NCBI GenBank assembly: GCA_963806395.1
Contig: CAWDYI010000019.1
Coordinates: 124,001 to 188,000, forward strand
Reading direction: 5' to 3'
DNA: 64,000 nt
Source: DASSUW01 sp963806395
GTDB taxonomy: Bacteria > Actinomycetota > Thermoleophilia > Solirubrobacterales > Solirubrobacteraceae
In this document: positions 1-8,559 of the stretch, in pieces
Layout: every line of letters starts with the position of its first letter
How positions within the stretch are numbered: the first letter of the stretch is position 1
Notes under the pieces: model-generated
The model's input: the letters and a program-made list of their open reading frames with translations, nothing else
Told to the model about the DNA's origin: nothing
Database searches by the model: none
Program-made: the position numbers and the translations under genes

Positions 1-34
1 CGACCGTGGCGGCGGCGAGGATGGCTCGGAGCAT
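1..34 (-). CDS. N-terminus of a protein running off the left edge
   Basis: An ATG on the minus strand opens a hydrophobic, signal-peptide-like start (MLRAILAAATV) that leaves the window. An AAGG ribosome-binding-site-like stretch lies nine bases before it. Only eleven codons are visible, so the product cannot be named. The call rests on the start context and hydrophobic beginning alone. Confidence 0.4.
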   Translation of the reverse strand, partial: MLRAILAAATV

Positions 35-105
35 CGGCTGACCCTTACAGAAATCCGGAGTCGATCCGCAACTCCTACGCGAAGGGCCAGGTTGTGCGCC
101 GCGGG

Positions 106-699
106 CTAGAGAGCGCGGAGCAGCGCGGCCAGGTCGTCGGCCACGAGGTCAGCCGCCGCCAGCTCCTCCGCGCGGTGCGTCGTCATCACCGCCCACACGG
201 TCATGCCCGCGGCCTTCCCCGCCTCGACCCCGGCCGGCGCGTCCTCGATCACCACGCACCCCGACGGCTCCGCGCCGAGCGCGGCCGCCGCCGCAAGGTA
301 CGGGTCCGGGTGCGGCTTGCCGCGCTCGGTGTCCTGTGACGTGATCAGCACCGCGGGCTCCGCCAGCCCGGCCGCGCGGAAGCGGGCCGCCGCCAGCGGC
401 GGGCTGCACGCGGTCACGACCGCCAGCGGCTCCAGCTCGAGCAACTCGGCCGCGCCCGGCAGCGCCCGGCCGCCGCTGGCCGCGTGGATCCGGTCGACGC
501 GCTCGGCCTCGGCCGCCGCGTCGAGGTGCGGCGCGACCGCCGCGATCACGTGCCGCGCCGGCACGCCGTGGCTCGCGCGCGCGATCTCGTCGGGGTCGAG
601 GCCCTGCTCGATCGCCCACTCGCGCCACACGCGCTCGACCTCGGCTCCGGTGTCCACGAGGACGCCGTCGAGGTCCGACAGGACGGCCGCGAACCTCAC
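106..699 (-). CDS. HAD-superfamily sugar-phosphatase-like hydrolase
   Basis: A 197-residue haloacid-dehalogenase hydrolase, probably a cytosolic sugar or nucleotide phosphatase. The nucleophile motif DLDGV has D9 and D11. Motif II is T96, motif III K128 in GKPHPDPY, and motif IV E152-D153, with a helical cap between. All four catalytic motifs are present. The GTG start is chosen because it overlaps the stop of the upstream MFS gene (GTGA) and sits just before the first catalytic strand; an upstream ATG would add an arginine-rich tail unlike the family. It is last in a deoR-MFS-HAD operon, which suggests sugar-phosphate turnover. The substrate is not readable from sequence. Confidence 0.85.
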   Translation of the reverse strand: MRFAAVLSDLDGVLVDTGAEVERVWREWAIEQGLDPDEIARASHGVPARHVIAAVAPHLDAAAEAERVDRIHAASGGRALPGAAELLELEPLAVVTACSPPLAAARFRAAGLAEPAVLITSQDTERGKPHPDPYLAAAAALGAEPSGCVVIEDAPAGVEAGKAAGMTVWAVMTTHRAEELAAADLVADDLAALLRAL

Positions 700-1865
700 C
701 GCGCCGGCGCCGGGTCGGGTTGGCCGGCAGCACGTTGTGCCGCGCGCTCGCCGGCGTGGGCGGCGCGGCCGCCGAGCAGCGTGACGCCGAGGGCGGCGAC
801 GCACAGCGTGGAGAGGGCGATCGGGAGCGAGGCGGCGTCCGCGAGCACCCCGATCAGCGGCGGCCCGACGATGAATCCCGTGTAGCCGAGCGTGAAGACG
901 GCGGCGAGCGACGGCCCGGAGGGCGGCACGCGGCCGGCGGCGCTGAACAGCAGCGGCACGGCGTTCGCGATCCCGACCCCGATCAGCCCGAGGCCGATGA
1001 CCGCCACGACCGCGTCGCCGACCAGCAGCACGACCGCGAGCGTCACGGTCACCAGTCCCATGCCGCCGGACAGCATCGGACCGGGTCCCCAGCGCCGTGT
1101 GAGCGCGTCACCGGCCAGTCGCGCGAGCGCCATGCCGAGCGAGAACGCGGCGAACCCGGTGGCCGCGGCCGCCGCGCCCGCCCCGAGGTCCTGCTTCAGG
1201 TAGATCCCGCTCCAGTCGCCCATCGCGCCCTCGGTCACCATCACGACGAAGCACAGGGCGCCGATCAGCAGCACCCCGCGCGACGGCATCGCGAAGCCGC
1301 TCGATCCGTGCTCGGAGTGCGCCGACGCCGTCCCGAGCCGCCCGGTGATGTAGATCGCCAGCAGCCACAGGGCACCGGCCGCGACCATGCCCTCCACGCG
1401 CGGGTCGATCCCGAGCGCGACGCCGAACGCGACCGCGCCGGCGCCGGCAAGGCCGCCGAAGCTCCAGCCGGCGTGCAGCGAGGACATGATCGGCTTGCCG
1501 AGCGTCCGCTCGACGGCGACGCCGTGGGCGTTCATCGCGACGTCCATCGCCCCGTTGGCTGCGCCGAACAACACGAGACCAGCGCCGAGAAGCACCGGCG
1601 TCGGGGCGAACAACGGCAGCGCCAGCAGCGGCAGGTAGATGAGCGCGACCACGCGCGTGACCGTGCCGCTCGAGCGCCGGTCGAGCACCTGGCCCGTCAG
1701 CGGCATCGCGATCAGCGCTCCCGCCGCCATGCACAGCAGCGCGAGTCCGATCGTGCTCTTGGAGATGTCGAGCCGCTCCTGCACGAACGGGATCTGCCCG
1801 ACCCACGTCCCGATCATGGCGCCGTTCAGGAAGAACGCGCCGAACGTCGCGGTGCGCGGCGTCAC
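696..1865 (-). CDS. MFS transporter (YbjJ-like)
   Basis: A 389-residue major facilitator protein with about twelve hydrophobic segments, in the inner membrane. It begins with a short N-terminus and a GxWxGQIPFVQ-type first helix, followed by an MFS loop motif near GQVLDRRSSG. The GTG start overlaps the stop of deoR by four bases and the end overlaps the HAD gene by four, so the three genes are translationally coupled. MFS plus HAD phosphatase recalls the neighbouring ybjJ-ybjI genes of E. coli. Sugar transport is inferred from the DeoR partner; the substrate is unknown. Confidence 0.85.
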   Translation of the reverse strand: MTPRTATFGAFFLNGAMIGTWVGQIPFVQERLDISKSTIGLALLCMAAGALIAMPLTGQVLDRRSSGTVTRVVALIYLPLLALPLFAPTPVLLGAGLVLFGAANGAMDVAMNAHGVAVERTLGKPIMSSLHAGWSFGGLAGAGAVAFGVALGIDPRVEGMVAAGALWLLAIYITGRLGTASAHSEHGSSGFAMPSRGVLLIGALCFVVMVTEGAMGDWSGIYLKQDLGAGAAAAATGFAAFSLGMALARLAGDALTRRWGPGPMLSGGMGLVTVTLAVVLLVGDAVVAVIGLGLIGVGIANAVPLLFSAAGRVPPSGPSLAAVFTLGYTGFIVGPPLIGVLADAASLPIALSTLCVAALGVTLLGGRAAHAGERAAQRAAGQPDPAPAR

Positions 1866-2611
1866 GCGCGCACCACGCTCACGCCCGCCGCGGCGTAGTC
1901 GGCGGTGAGCTCCTCGCCGGCGTCGGTGACGAGATGGGTGACGGCGGCCAGCGGCGCGACCACCCACGGGCCGGCGGTGCGCAGCTTGTCGGCGGTGGCG
2001 AGCGCGATCACCTCGGCCGACGCCTCGACCATCGCGCGCTTGACGTGCGCCTCGTCGTGGTCGGCGGTGGTCACGCCGAGCTCCGGATGCACGCCGCAGA
2101 TCCCGAGCACGCACGCGTCCGCGCGCACCTGGCGCAGCGCGTCGACCGCGGTCGCGCCGACCGTGACCTGCGCCTCCTTCAGCAGCCGCCCGCCGATCAG
2201 CACGACCTCGGCGCGCGGGTGGGCGGCGAGCGCGACCGCCACCGGCGGCGAGTTGGTCAGCACGGTGCAGTCGCGATCCGCCGGCAGTCGGCGGGCGAGC
2301 TCGAGCGCCGTCGTACCACCGTCGAGCAGCAGCACCCTCGCGCCCTCGAGCAGCGGCAGCGCCGCCTCCGCGAGGTGCGCCTTGGCCTCCGGTGAGACCT
2401 CCAGACGCTGGTCGAAGCTCGCGAAGGCGCCGGCCCGCGGGAGCGCGCCGCCGTGCACACGCTGCACCAGCCCTCCGGCCGCCAGCTCGCGCAGGTCGCG
2501 CCGCACGGTGTCGTCCGAGACGCCGAGCACGTCGACGAGCTCGGATGCGACGACCTTGCCGTCACGCTCGAGGCAGGTGAGGATGATCTGGCGGCGTTCG
2601 GCGGTCAACAT
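1862..2611 (-). CDS. DeoR/GlpR-family transcriptional regulator
   Basis: A 249-residue DeoR-type repressor. The N-terminal winged helix starts at the first methionine (RRQIILTCLERDG, then VSDDTVRRDLREL and RVHGGA, the family signature). The C-terminal DeoRC sensor domain carries LLDGGTTALELA and TNS motifs that bind a phosphorylated sugar. It is the first gene of a deoR-MFS-HAD operon and probably controls it. A 6-bp inverted repeat spans its -10 region immediately before the ATG, the expected place for autoregulation. Confidence 0.92.
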   Translation of the reverse strand: MLTAERRQIILTCLERDGKVVASELVDVLGVSDDTVRRDLRELAAGGLVQRVHGGALPRAGAFASFDQRLEVSPEAKAHLAEAALPLLEGARVLLLDGGTTALELARRLPADRDCTVLTNSPPVAVALAAHPRAEVVLIGGRLLKEAQVTVGATAVDALRQVRADACVLGICGVHPELGVTTADHDEAHVKRAMVEASAEVIALATADKLRTAGPWVVAPLAAVTHLVTDAGEELTADYAAAGVSVVRA

Positions 2612-2631
2612 CCGTGCGGGTTATAGCACGG
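2612..2631. promoter_or_regulatory. Inverted repeat over deoR -10 (probable autoregulatory operator)
   Basis: CCGTGC and GCACGG arms (2612-2617, 2626-2631) flank an eight-base spacer that reads TATAAC on the minus strand, a -10-like hexamer eight bases before the deoR ATG. The position fits repressor binding over a leaderless promoter. Which protein binds it is inferred. Confidence 0.5.
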
Positions 2632-2652
2632 ATCTGCGGGTTTGTGCCTGTT

Positions 2653-3552
2653 TCAGACGGCGAGCTTCTGCCGGGCCGCGAGCTTCTGCCGCTGCCGCTC
2701 CGGACTGATCTCGACCACGTTCCAGGCGAGCCGCACGCGGCGCATGCCGCGGATCAGCCACGCCGTCGGGTCGACCTCCCACGCGCGCAGGCCGTGCATG
2801 GCCGAGCGCGGGAACGTGTGGTGGTTGTGGTGCCAGCTCTCGCCGAACGAGACAAGCGACATCCAGAAGACGTTGGTCGAGTGGTCCTCGACCTCGAACC
2901 GGCGACTCCCGAAGAAGTGGCAGACCGAGTTGATCGACCACGTGACGTGGTGCAGGGCGAAGATCCGCACCGGGCCACCCCACAGCGCGGCCGTCACGGC
3001 GCCGGCCAGCGTGCCGTCGATCGCGTAGCCGAGCCCGGCGGGGATCAGGATGCCGACCGTCGCCCACAACGCGAACGTGCGGTGGATGACGCGCATGCCC
3101 GGATCCTCGTAGAGGTCCTTCGCGTACCGCGAGTGCTCAGCGGTCCCGGACGCCTTGAACAGCCAGCCCATGTGCGCGTACCAGAGGCCCGCGACCGCGC
3201 CCTTGAACCCGCCGCCGTGGCCGTGCGGGGAATGCGGGTCGCCTTCCTTGTCGGTGTGCGCGTGGTGCTTGCGGTGATCGGCGACCCACGACATCACCGG
3301 CCCTTGCACGGCGAGCGACCCGAGGATCGCGAGCGTGTACTCGACCGGCTTGAACGTCTGGAACGAGCGATGGGTGAGCAGCCGGTGGAAGCCGAGCGTG
3401 ACTCCGTAGCCGCTGATCACGTACATCACCAGCATCACCGCCAGGTCGCTCCAATCCACCAGCGTGTTCCACAGCAGGACGATGGCGACGACGAAGCCCA
3501 GGAACGGCAGCATCACCCCAGCGAGGTTGAGCCAGCGATGTAATCCGGACAT
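2653..3552 (-). CDS. Acyl-CoA/acyl-lipid delta-9-type fatty acid desaturase
   Basis: A 299-residue integral-membrane di-iron desaturase that introduces a double bond into fatty acyl chains. The three histidine boxes are complete: HRLLTH at 56-61, HRKHH at 93-97 and HHNHH at 241-245. Hydrophobic pairs lie at about 12-50, 73-90 and 160-200. The ATG was chosen because it gives a short N-terminus before the first membrane helix; the open frame extends far upstream on the opposite side of the PucR gene. It stands alone, divergent from the PucR regulator. Confidence 0.93.
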   Translation of the reverse strand: MSGLHRWLNLAGVMLPFLGFVVAIVLLWNTLVDWSDLAVMLVMYVISGYGVTLGFHRLLTHRSFQTFKPVEYTLAILGSLAVQGPVMSWVADHRKHHAHTDKEGDPHSPHGHGGGFKGAVAGLWYAHMGWLFKASGTAEHSRYAKDLYEDPGMRVIHRTFALWATVGILIPAGLGYAIDGTLAGAVTAALWGGPVRIFALHHVTWSINSVCHFFGSRRFEVEDHSTNVFWMSLVSFGESWHHNHHTFPRSAMHGLRAWEVDPTAWLIRGMRRVRLAWNVVEISPERQRQKLAARQKLAV

Positions 3553-3571
3553 GCATTGAGTCCTACCCGCA

Positions 3572-3591
3572 GCCGAGCCGCACCGCTCGGC
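3572..3591. promoter_or_regulatory. 7-bp inverted repeat between desaturase and PucR genes
   Basis: GCCGAGC and GCTCGGC arms with a six-base spacer lie in the 84-bp divergent intergenic region, 20 bp upstream of the desaturase ATG. It could be an operator for the adjacent PucR regulator or another factor. GC-rich repeats arise easily by chance here. Confidence 0.3.
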
Positions 3592-3636
3592 GTCTGTGCA
3601 TGGTTCAGGCCGCGTCGTGCTATAGCTTCGTGACAA

Positions 3637-4923
3637 ATGGCGACGCCTGCCGCCCGTTCGTCCTTCGCTGCGGTACCACCCAACGCCGCCGACATCCTGC
3701 GGCCTGCGCTCCCGGGGCTGGCCGACGAGATGATCGCCGCGATCGCGGTCGAGGTCCCGGACTATGCGCGCGCCATGGAGGGGACGTTCGCGCAGATGGT
3801 CCGGCTCGGCGTCGAGGTCGCGCTCAACCGCTTCGTCGACATGGTCGCCGACCCGACGGCCGACGTCACACGCGCTCGCGACACCTACGTGAACCTCGGC
3901 CGCGGCGAGTTCCACGCCGGGCGCAGCCTTGACGCGCTGCTGGCCGCCTACCGCGTCGGCGCCCGGCTCGCGTGGCGCCGGTTCGTCGAGGCCGGGACCT
4001 CGGCGGATCTCCCGCCGGACGCGCTGTACTCGGTCGGCGAGGCGATCTTCGCGTACATCGACGAGATCTCGGCGGAGTCGGCCGACGGCTACGCCGAGGA
4101 GCAGTCGGCCGCGGCCGGCGAGAGCCAGCGCCGCCGCCGCCGCCTCGTGCGGCTGCTCGCCCAGGACCCGCCGCCCTCGCAGGAGGCCATCCGGACCGCT
4201 GCGCAGGCCGCCGCGTGGCCGCTGCCCAAGCGCGTCGCGGTGCTGGTGGTGGCCGACAGCGCGGGTGCCGCCGACACCGGCGGCTCGCCGCCCGACGCGA
4301 GCGGAGGCGAGCCGGTGCCCGGAGAGGAGATCGTCGACTCGATCGCGACCCGCCTCGCTCGCCGGCTCGGCGGCGGGGCAGTGGGCGGCGCCGCCGCCGG
4401 GCTGGCGTGCGTGTTCGTCCCCGACCCGGACGCACCCGGCCGCCGGCGCCAGATCGTCGCGGCCATCGACGACCACACGCCGTCCGGCGCCGACGACGAC
4501 GGCCCGCCCGAGGTGATCAGCCTCGGCCCGACGGTCCCGTGGCCGCTCGCGGCCGCGAGCATGCGGCGCGCCACGGCTGCGTACCGGCTCGCCGCGGCCG
4601 GGCGCATCCCAGGCGGGCTCGTGGTCGCCGAGGACCACCTTGCGACGCTGCTGCTGATGGCCGACCGCGGCCTCGCCGAGGACCTCGCCGCATCGCGGCT
4701 CGCGCCGCTGGCCACGCTCGCCGACGGCCCGCGCGCCCGGCTGACCGAGACCCTGCGCGCGTGGCTGGACCGCCCGGGCCAGGTGCAGGCGGTGGCGGCA
4801 GAGCTCGGGGTGCACCCGCAGACCGTCCGCTACCGGCTGCGACAGCTGCGCGAGCTCTTCGGCACGCGCCTGGAGGATCCGCAGGCTCGCTTCGAGCTGA
4901 CCCTCGCCCTTCGGGTGGGATGA
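3637..4923 (+). CDS. PucR/CdaR-family regulator with RsbRD-like N-terminal domain
   Basis: A 428-residue regulator. Residues about 20-160 resemble the RsbRD/PucR N-terminal sensor domain, followed by a GGDEF-like middle segment (about 195-330). The C-terminal PucR helix-turn-helix at about 388-425 contains VHPQTVRYRLRQL. The start is leaderless: TAGCTT at 3623-3628 sits eight bases before the ATG. It is divergent from the desaturase, so membrane-lipid control is possible, but the target is not shown. The downstream rmlD is 38 bp away on the same strand. Confidence 0.85.
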   Translation: MATPAARSSFAAVPPNAADILRPALPGLADEMIAAIAVEVPDYARAMEGTFAQMVRLGVEVALNRFVDMVADPTADVTRARDTYVNLGRGEFHAGRSLDALLAAYRVGARLAWRRFVEAGTSADLPPDALYSVGEAIFAYIDEISAESADGYAEEQSAAAGESQRRRRRLVRLLAQDPPPSQEAIRTAAQAAAWPLPKRVAVLVVADSAGAADTGGSPPDASGGEPVPGEEIVDSIATRLARRLGGGAVGGAAAGLACVFVPDPDAPGRRRQIVAAIDDHTPSGADDDGPPEVISLGPTVPWPLAAASMRRATAAYRLAAAGRIPGGLVVAEDHLATLLLMADRGLAEDLAASRLAPLATLADGPRARLTETLRAWLDRPGQVQAVAAELGVHPQTVRYRLRQLRELFGTRLEDPQARFELTLALRVG

Positions 4924-4961
4924 GCTGCCATTCCGGCTGCGGTGCGCTATTCATGTCGGCC

Positions 4962-5810
4962 ATGCGCCTCCTAGTGACGGGGGCTGCGGGCATGCTGGGC
5001 CGCGACGTCGCGGCCGCGGCGGGCGATGCCGGCCATGAGGTCGTCGCCCTCGCCCGAGCCGACCTCGACATCTCCGACCCTGCCGCCGTGACCGCCGCCG
5101 TTCGCGCGGCGCAGCCCGACGCCGTGATCAACTGCGCCGCGTGGACCGACGTCGACGGCGCCGAGTCGGCCGAGGCGGCGGCGACCGCCGTCAACGCTGC
5201 CGGCGCCGGGCACGTGGCCGCCGCTGCGGCGGAGGCCGGCGCGCTGACCGTGCACGTCTCGTCCGACTACGTGTTCGACGGCCTGGCGACCGAGCCGTAC
5301 CGCGAGGACGCGCCGACCGGCCCGCAGGGGGCGTACGGGCGCTCGAAGCTGGCCGGTGAGCGCGCCGTCGCCGCCGCCGCTCCCGGGCGCTGCGCGATCG
5401 TGCGCGCGTCGTGGCTGTTCGGCCCGCACGGGAAGAACTTCGTGGACACCATGCGGCGCCTGGGCGCCGAGCGAGAGGAGTTGGCCGTGGTCGACGACCA
5501 GGTGGGATGCCCGACGTACACCGGGCATCTCGCACCCGCGCTGGTGGAGATCGCCGAGCGCGACCTCACCGGCGTCCTGCACGTCGCCGGCGGCGGGCGG
5601 TGCTCGTGGCGCGATCTTGCTGAGGCGACGTTCGCCGAGACCGGCCTGACGTGCCGCGTGCGCCCGCAGCGCACCGCCGACCTCGGCCGCCCGGCACCGC
5701 GCCCGGCGTTCTCGGCGCTGGCGAGCACGCGCGCCGACGCGCCGGTGCTCCCGCCGTGGCGCGACGGGCTGCGCGCCCACCTGGCACGTGTCGAGGAGGT
5801 CGTGGCGTGA
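4962..5810 (+). CDS. rmlD: dTDP-4-dehydrorhamnose reductase
   Basis: A 282-residue short-chain-type reductase that makes dTDP-L-rhamnose from dTDP-4-keto-rhamnose with NAD(P)H. The Rossmann motif TGAAGMLG opens the protein. SSDYVFDG carries the conserved strand, and the YxxxK catalytic pair is Y125/K129 (YGRSK). An in-frame ATG nine bases upstream is also possible. Its stop overlaps the rmlB start (GTGA). RmlA and RmlC are not in the window, so the pathway must be completed elsewhere. Confidence 0.88.
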   Translation: MRLLVTGAAGMLGRDVAAAAGDAGHEVVALARADLDISDPAAVTAAVRAAQPDAVINCAAWTDVDGAESAEAAATAVNAAGAGHVAAAAAEAGALTVHVSSDYVFDGLATEPYREDAPTGPQGAYGRSKLAGERAVAAAAPGRCAIVRASWLFGPHGKNFVDTMRRLGAEREELAVVDDQVGCPTYTGHLAPALVEIAERDLTGVLHVAGGGRCSWRDLAEATFAETGLTCRVRPQRTADLGRPAPRPAFSALASTRADAPVLPPWRDGLRAHLARVEEVVA

Positions 5811-6793
5811 GGCTGCTCGTCGCCGGCGGCGCCGGCTTCATCGGCTCGAACTTCGTGCGCGAGCGGCTCGCCGCGCATGGCGACGAGATCACCGTGCTCG
5901 ACAAGCTCACCTACGCCGGCCGCCGCGAGAACCTCGAGGGACTCGACGTGCGCCTCGTGGTCGGCGGCATCGAGGACGCGGCGGCGGTGGCCGACGCCCT
6001 CGAGGGCTGCGACGCGATCGTCAACTTCGCCGCCGAGACGCACGTCGACCGCTCGATCGCCGAGCCGGACGCGTTCGTCACCACCCACGCGCTCGGCACC
6101 TACACGCTGCTCGAGGCCGCGCGCGAGCGTTCGCTGCGCTACGTCCAGGTCTCGACCGACGAGGTCTACGGCTCGATCGAGGAGGGCTCGTTCACCGAGA
6201 GCTCGCCGCTGCAGCCGTCGTCCCCGTACTCGGCCACCAAGGCCGGCGCCGACCTGCTCGTCGCCTCCTATCACCACACGTTCGGCCTCGAGACGCTGAT
6301 CTGCCGCGGATCGAACAACTACGGGCCGTACCAGTACCCGGAGAAGCTGATCCCGCTGATGGTGCTGAACGCGCTGCACGGCGACAAGCTGCCCGTCTAC
6401 GGCGACGGCATGCAGGTCCGCAACTGGATCTACGTCGAGGACTTCGGCCGCGGGATCGGGACCGTGCTCGAGCGCGGCGAGCCGGGCGAGGTCTACAACG
6501 TCGGCGGCCCCGACGAGGCTCCGAACCTCGAGGTCGTCACGAAGATCATCGAGTACACCGGCGCCGACGAGTCGCTGATCGAGTACGTCACCGACCGGCC
6601 CGGGCACGACCGCCGGTACTCGCTCGGTTCCGAGAAGGTCCGCGGGCTCGGCTGGGAGGCGCAGGTGCGCTTCGCCGAGGGCCTCGAGCGGACGGTCAAC
6701 TGGTATCGCGACAACCGCCCGTGGTGGGAGCCGATCCGCTCGGGCGACTACCGCGCGTACTACGAGCGCCAGTACGGCCGCGCCCTGGGCTGA
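5807..6793 (+). CDS. rmlB: dTDP-glucose 4,6-dehydratase
   Basis: A 328-residue extended SDR enzyme that converts dTDP-glucose to dTDP-4-keto-6-deoxyglucose. The NAD-binding GGAGFIGSNF is at residues about 7-16. STDEVYG (116-122) holds the Asp/Glu pair that drives dehydration, and the YSATK pair is Y141/K145. The length is normal. The GTG start is fixed by overlap with rmlD. The order rmlD-rmlB points to surface polysaccharide or glycolipid rhamnosylation. Confidence 0.93.
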   Translation: MRLLVAGGAGFIGSNFVRERLAAHGDEITVLDKLTYAGRRENLEGLDVRLVVGGIEDAAAVADALEGCDAIVNFAAETHVDRSIAEPDAFVTTHALGTYTLLEAARERSLRYVQVSTDEVYGSIEEGSFTESSPLQPSSPYSATKAGADLLVASYHHTFGLETLICRGSNNYGPYQYPEKLIPLMVLNALHGDKLPVYGDGMQVRNWIYVEDFGRGIGTVLERGEPGEVYNVGGPDEAPNLEVVTKIIEYTGADESLIEYVTDRPGHDRRYSLGSEKVRGLGWEAQVRFAEGLERTVNWYRDNRPWWEPIRSGDYRAYYERQYGRALG

Positions 6794-6822
6794 ACGGCCG
6801 GGACGCGGCGGCTTCGGCCGTT
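6793..6822. terminator. Bidirectional terminator-like hairpin after rmlB
   Basis: AACGGCC (6793-6799) and GGCCGTT (6816-6822) form a perfect 7-bp stem between the convergent ends of rmlB and the lipoprotein gene. There is no long T tract, as is usual in such genomes. Confidence 0.5.
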
Positions 6823-7229
6823 ACTGGCTGGAGCTCAGCGCGGTCGCGCGCCACTCGTTGCCCTCGCGCGTGAACTGCATCGTCTCGGTCGGGCCGTCGT
6901 CGCCGCGCTGCACGCTCGCGGTCGCCGTCTCGCCCGTGACGCTCACTTCGCGCACCTCGAGGTCGAAGTCGTCGGCGTCCTCGATCGCCTTCTGCATCTC
7001 CGTCGCGCAGTCGGTACCGCCGGCCTTGAGCTCGTCGACGAGCTCCTTGGCGAGGATGTCCGAGCAGATGTCCTCGGGCTTGCCGGCCTTGCCCGCCGAC
7101 TCGAGGTCCTCGACCTTCTGGGCCACTTCGGCCTCGGCTCCCTTGAAGTTCTCGATCGACGACGGCTCGGCCTGTCGTGCAGCCGGCGAGGGTGAGTACC
7201 ACGACCAGGGCGGGGACGAAGCGCTTCAT
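6821..7229 (-). pseudogene. Small secreted lipoprotein, frameshifted after the lipobox
   Basis: The ATG opens a clear lipoprotein signal (MKRFVPALVVVLTLAGC) with a lipobox LAGC. A few codons later the reading frame is lost. The rest of a roughly 130-residue acidic protein, with two cysteines (near DICSD and GTDCA) and a C-terminal beta-rich part ending in QFTREGNEWRATA, continues in the +1 frame. Removing one C from GGCCGAG near 7170 joins the halves. The C-terminal part looks like a secreted DUF4878/lumazine-binding-type domain, but I am not certain. An assembly error is as likely as a true mutation. Confidence 0.65.
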
Positions 7230-7269
7230 CGGGGGAGTGATCCTAGTGGCGCAGTTACCATCCGGGGCC

Positions 7270-7913
7270 GTGCAGGAACGTGCCACGGTACCGCGGGGGC
7301 GCCACGCCCCTCCCCTGGAGGTGCGGCAGGACCGCCAGCGCGCGCGTCTGTTCGCCGCCGCGTCGGTCGTGTTCGCCCGCGGCGGCTACGCCGACGCCAC
7401 CGCCGAGGCGATCGCGCGCGAGGCCGGCATGTCGAAGGCGACGTTCTACGAGCACTTCGGCAACAAGGAGGACTGCATCGTCGCGCTGTTCGACGCGGCG
7501 ACGGCGACGCTCCTGCACAACATGCGCGACGCGGTCGCCCAGCACGCCGAGGCCGACCCGCAGACCGCGTGCGCACGACGCTGCGGGCGTTCCTCGGGAC
7601 GCTGGCCCGCTACCCGAACGAGTCGCAGACGCTGCTGGTGGAGATCGTCGGCGCCGGCCCGCGCGCGATGGAGCGGCGCGACCGCGCGCTCGACGCGGTG
7701 GCGCGTACATCGAGGACCTCAACCGCGAGTGACGCCGAGCGCGGCGTCCGCCGCGACTCGGCGTCGCCGCACGACGCCTACGCGATCACCGGCGCGGTGG
7801 TCGAGCTGGCGTCGCGGCAGATCCGCACCGGCGTGCCGGGCGACATCCGCGAGCTCGAGCCGATCGTCGAGCGCCTGATCCTCGGGCTGCTCGCCGCGGG
7901 CGAAGGCCCGTGA
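7270..7913 (+). pseudogene. TetR/AcrR-family regulator with several frameshifts
   Basis: An N-terminal TetR helix-turn-helix is intact (ARLFAAASVVFARGGYADATAEAIAREAG, then SKATFYEHFGNKEDC). After about residue 97 the frame moves (near 7563). A short piece with YIEDLNRE lies in another frame near 7705, and the C-terminal ligand domain resumes with AYAITGAVVELASRQ to the stop. At least three indels are needed. The overall span would give about 214 residues, normal for the family. The leaderless GTG start has TACCAT eight bases upstream. The stop overlaps the next gene (GTGA), so this begins a tetR-udg-MFS operon. Confidence 0.7.
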
Positions 7914-8559
7914 GCGCCCTCGGGGCGCTCGAGCGGGAGATCGTCGAGTGCCGCCGCTGCCCGCGGCTGGTCGAGTGGCGCGAGCAGGTCGCGCGCGAGA
8001 AGCGCGCCGCGTTCCGGGACTGGGACTACTGGGGCCGGCCGGTGCCGGGTTCGGCGACCCGAGGCGCGCGTGGTGCTGCTCGGGCTCGCGCCGGCCGCGC
8101 ACGGCGCGAACCGGACCGGGCGGATGTTCACCGGCGACCGGTCCGGCGACTTCCTGTTCGCCGCCCTGCACGCGACCGGCTTCGCCAACCAGCCGACCTC
8201 CGTCCACCGCGACGACGGCCTCGCCCTGACGGACTGCTTCATCACCGCCGCCGTGCGCTGCGCCCCGCCCGCCAACAAGCCGCTGCCGGCGGAGCGCGAC
8301 GACGTGCCGCCGACTGGCTCGAGCGCCGAGCTGGCGCTGCTCGAGCACGCGCGCGTGGTCGTGTGCCTCGGCGCGTTCGCGTGGGCGGTCGCCGCGCCGC
8401 GCCCGCTCCCGCGTTCGGGCACGGGGCCGAGGCGCAGGCGGGCCGCTTCACGCTGCTCGGCTGCTTTCACCCGAGCCAGCAGAACACGTTCACCGGCAAG
8501 CTGACCGTGCCGATGATGGAAGGCGTGCTGCTGCGGGCGCGAGAGCTCGCGCGTCATGA
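7910..8559 (+). pseudogene. Family 5 uracil-DNA glycosylase (UDGb) with several frameshifts
   Basis: This encodes a uracil-DNA glycosylase that removes uracil or deaminated bases. Fragments in order across frames are CRRCPRLVEWRE (iron-sulfur cysteines), DWDYWGRPVPG, GFGDP, LGLAPAAHGANRTGRMFTGDRSG, AAVRCAPPANKPLP, DWLER, ARVVVCLGAFAW and GCFHPSQQNTFTGKLT. All are diagnostic for family 5. About five or six single-base indels separate them, mostly deletions in G/C runs (for example before GCGCGCGTG at 8067). The total span fits a protein of about 215 residues. The intact motifs argue for sequencing errors or very recent damage. Confidence 0.75.

Noticed and set aside
696..2114. Long N-terminal extensions on many frames (for example arginine-rich tails)
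   Set aside because: These are shadows of neighbouring genes in other frames, caused by high GC; starts were trimmed to overlaps, -10 boxes or family limits.
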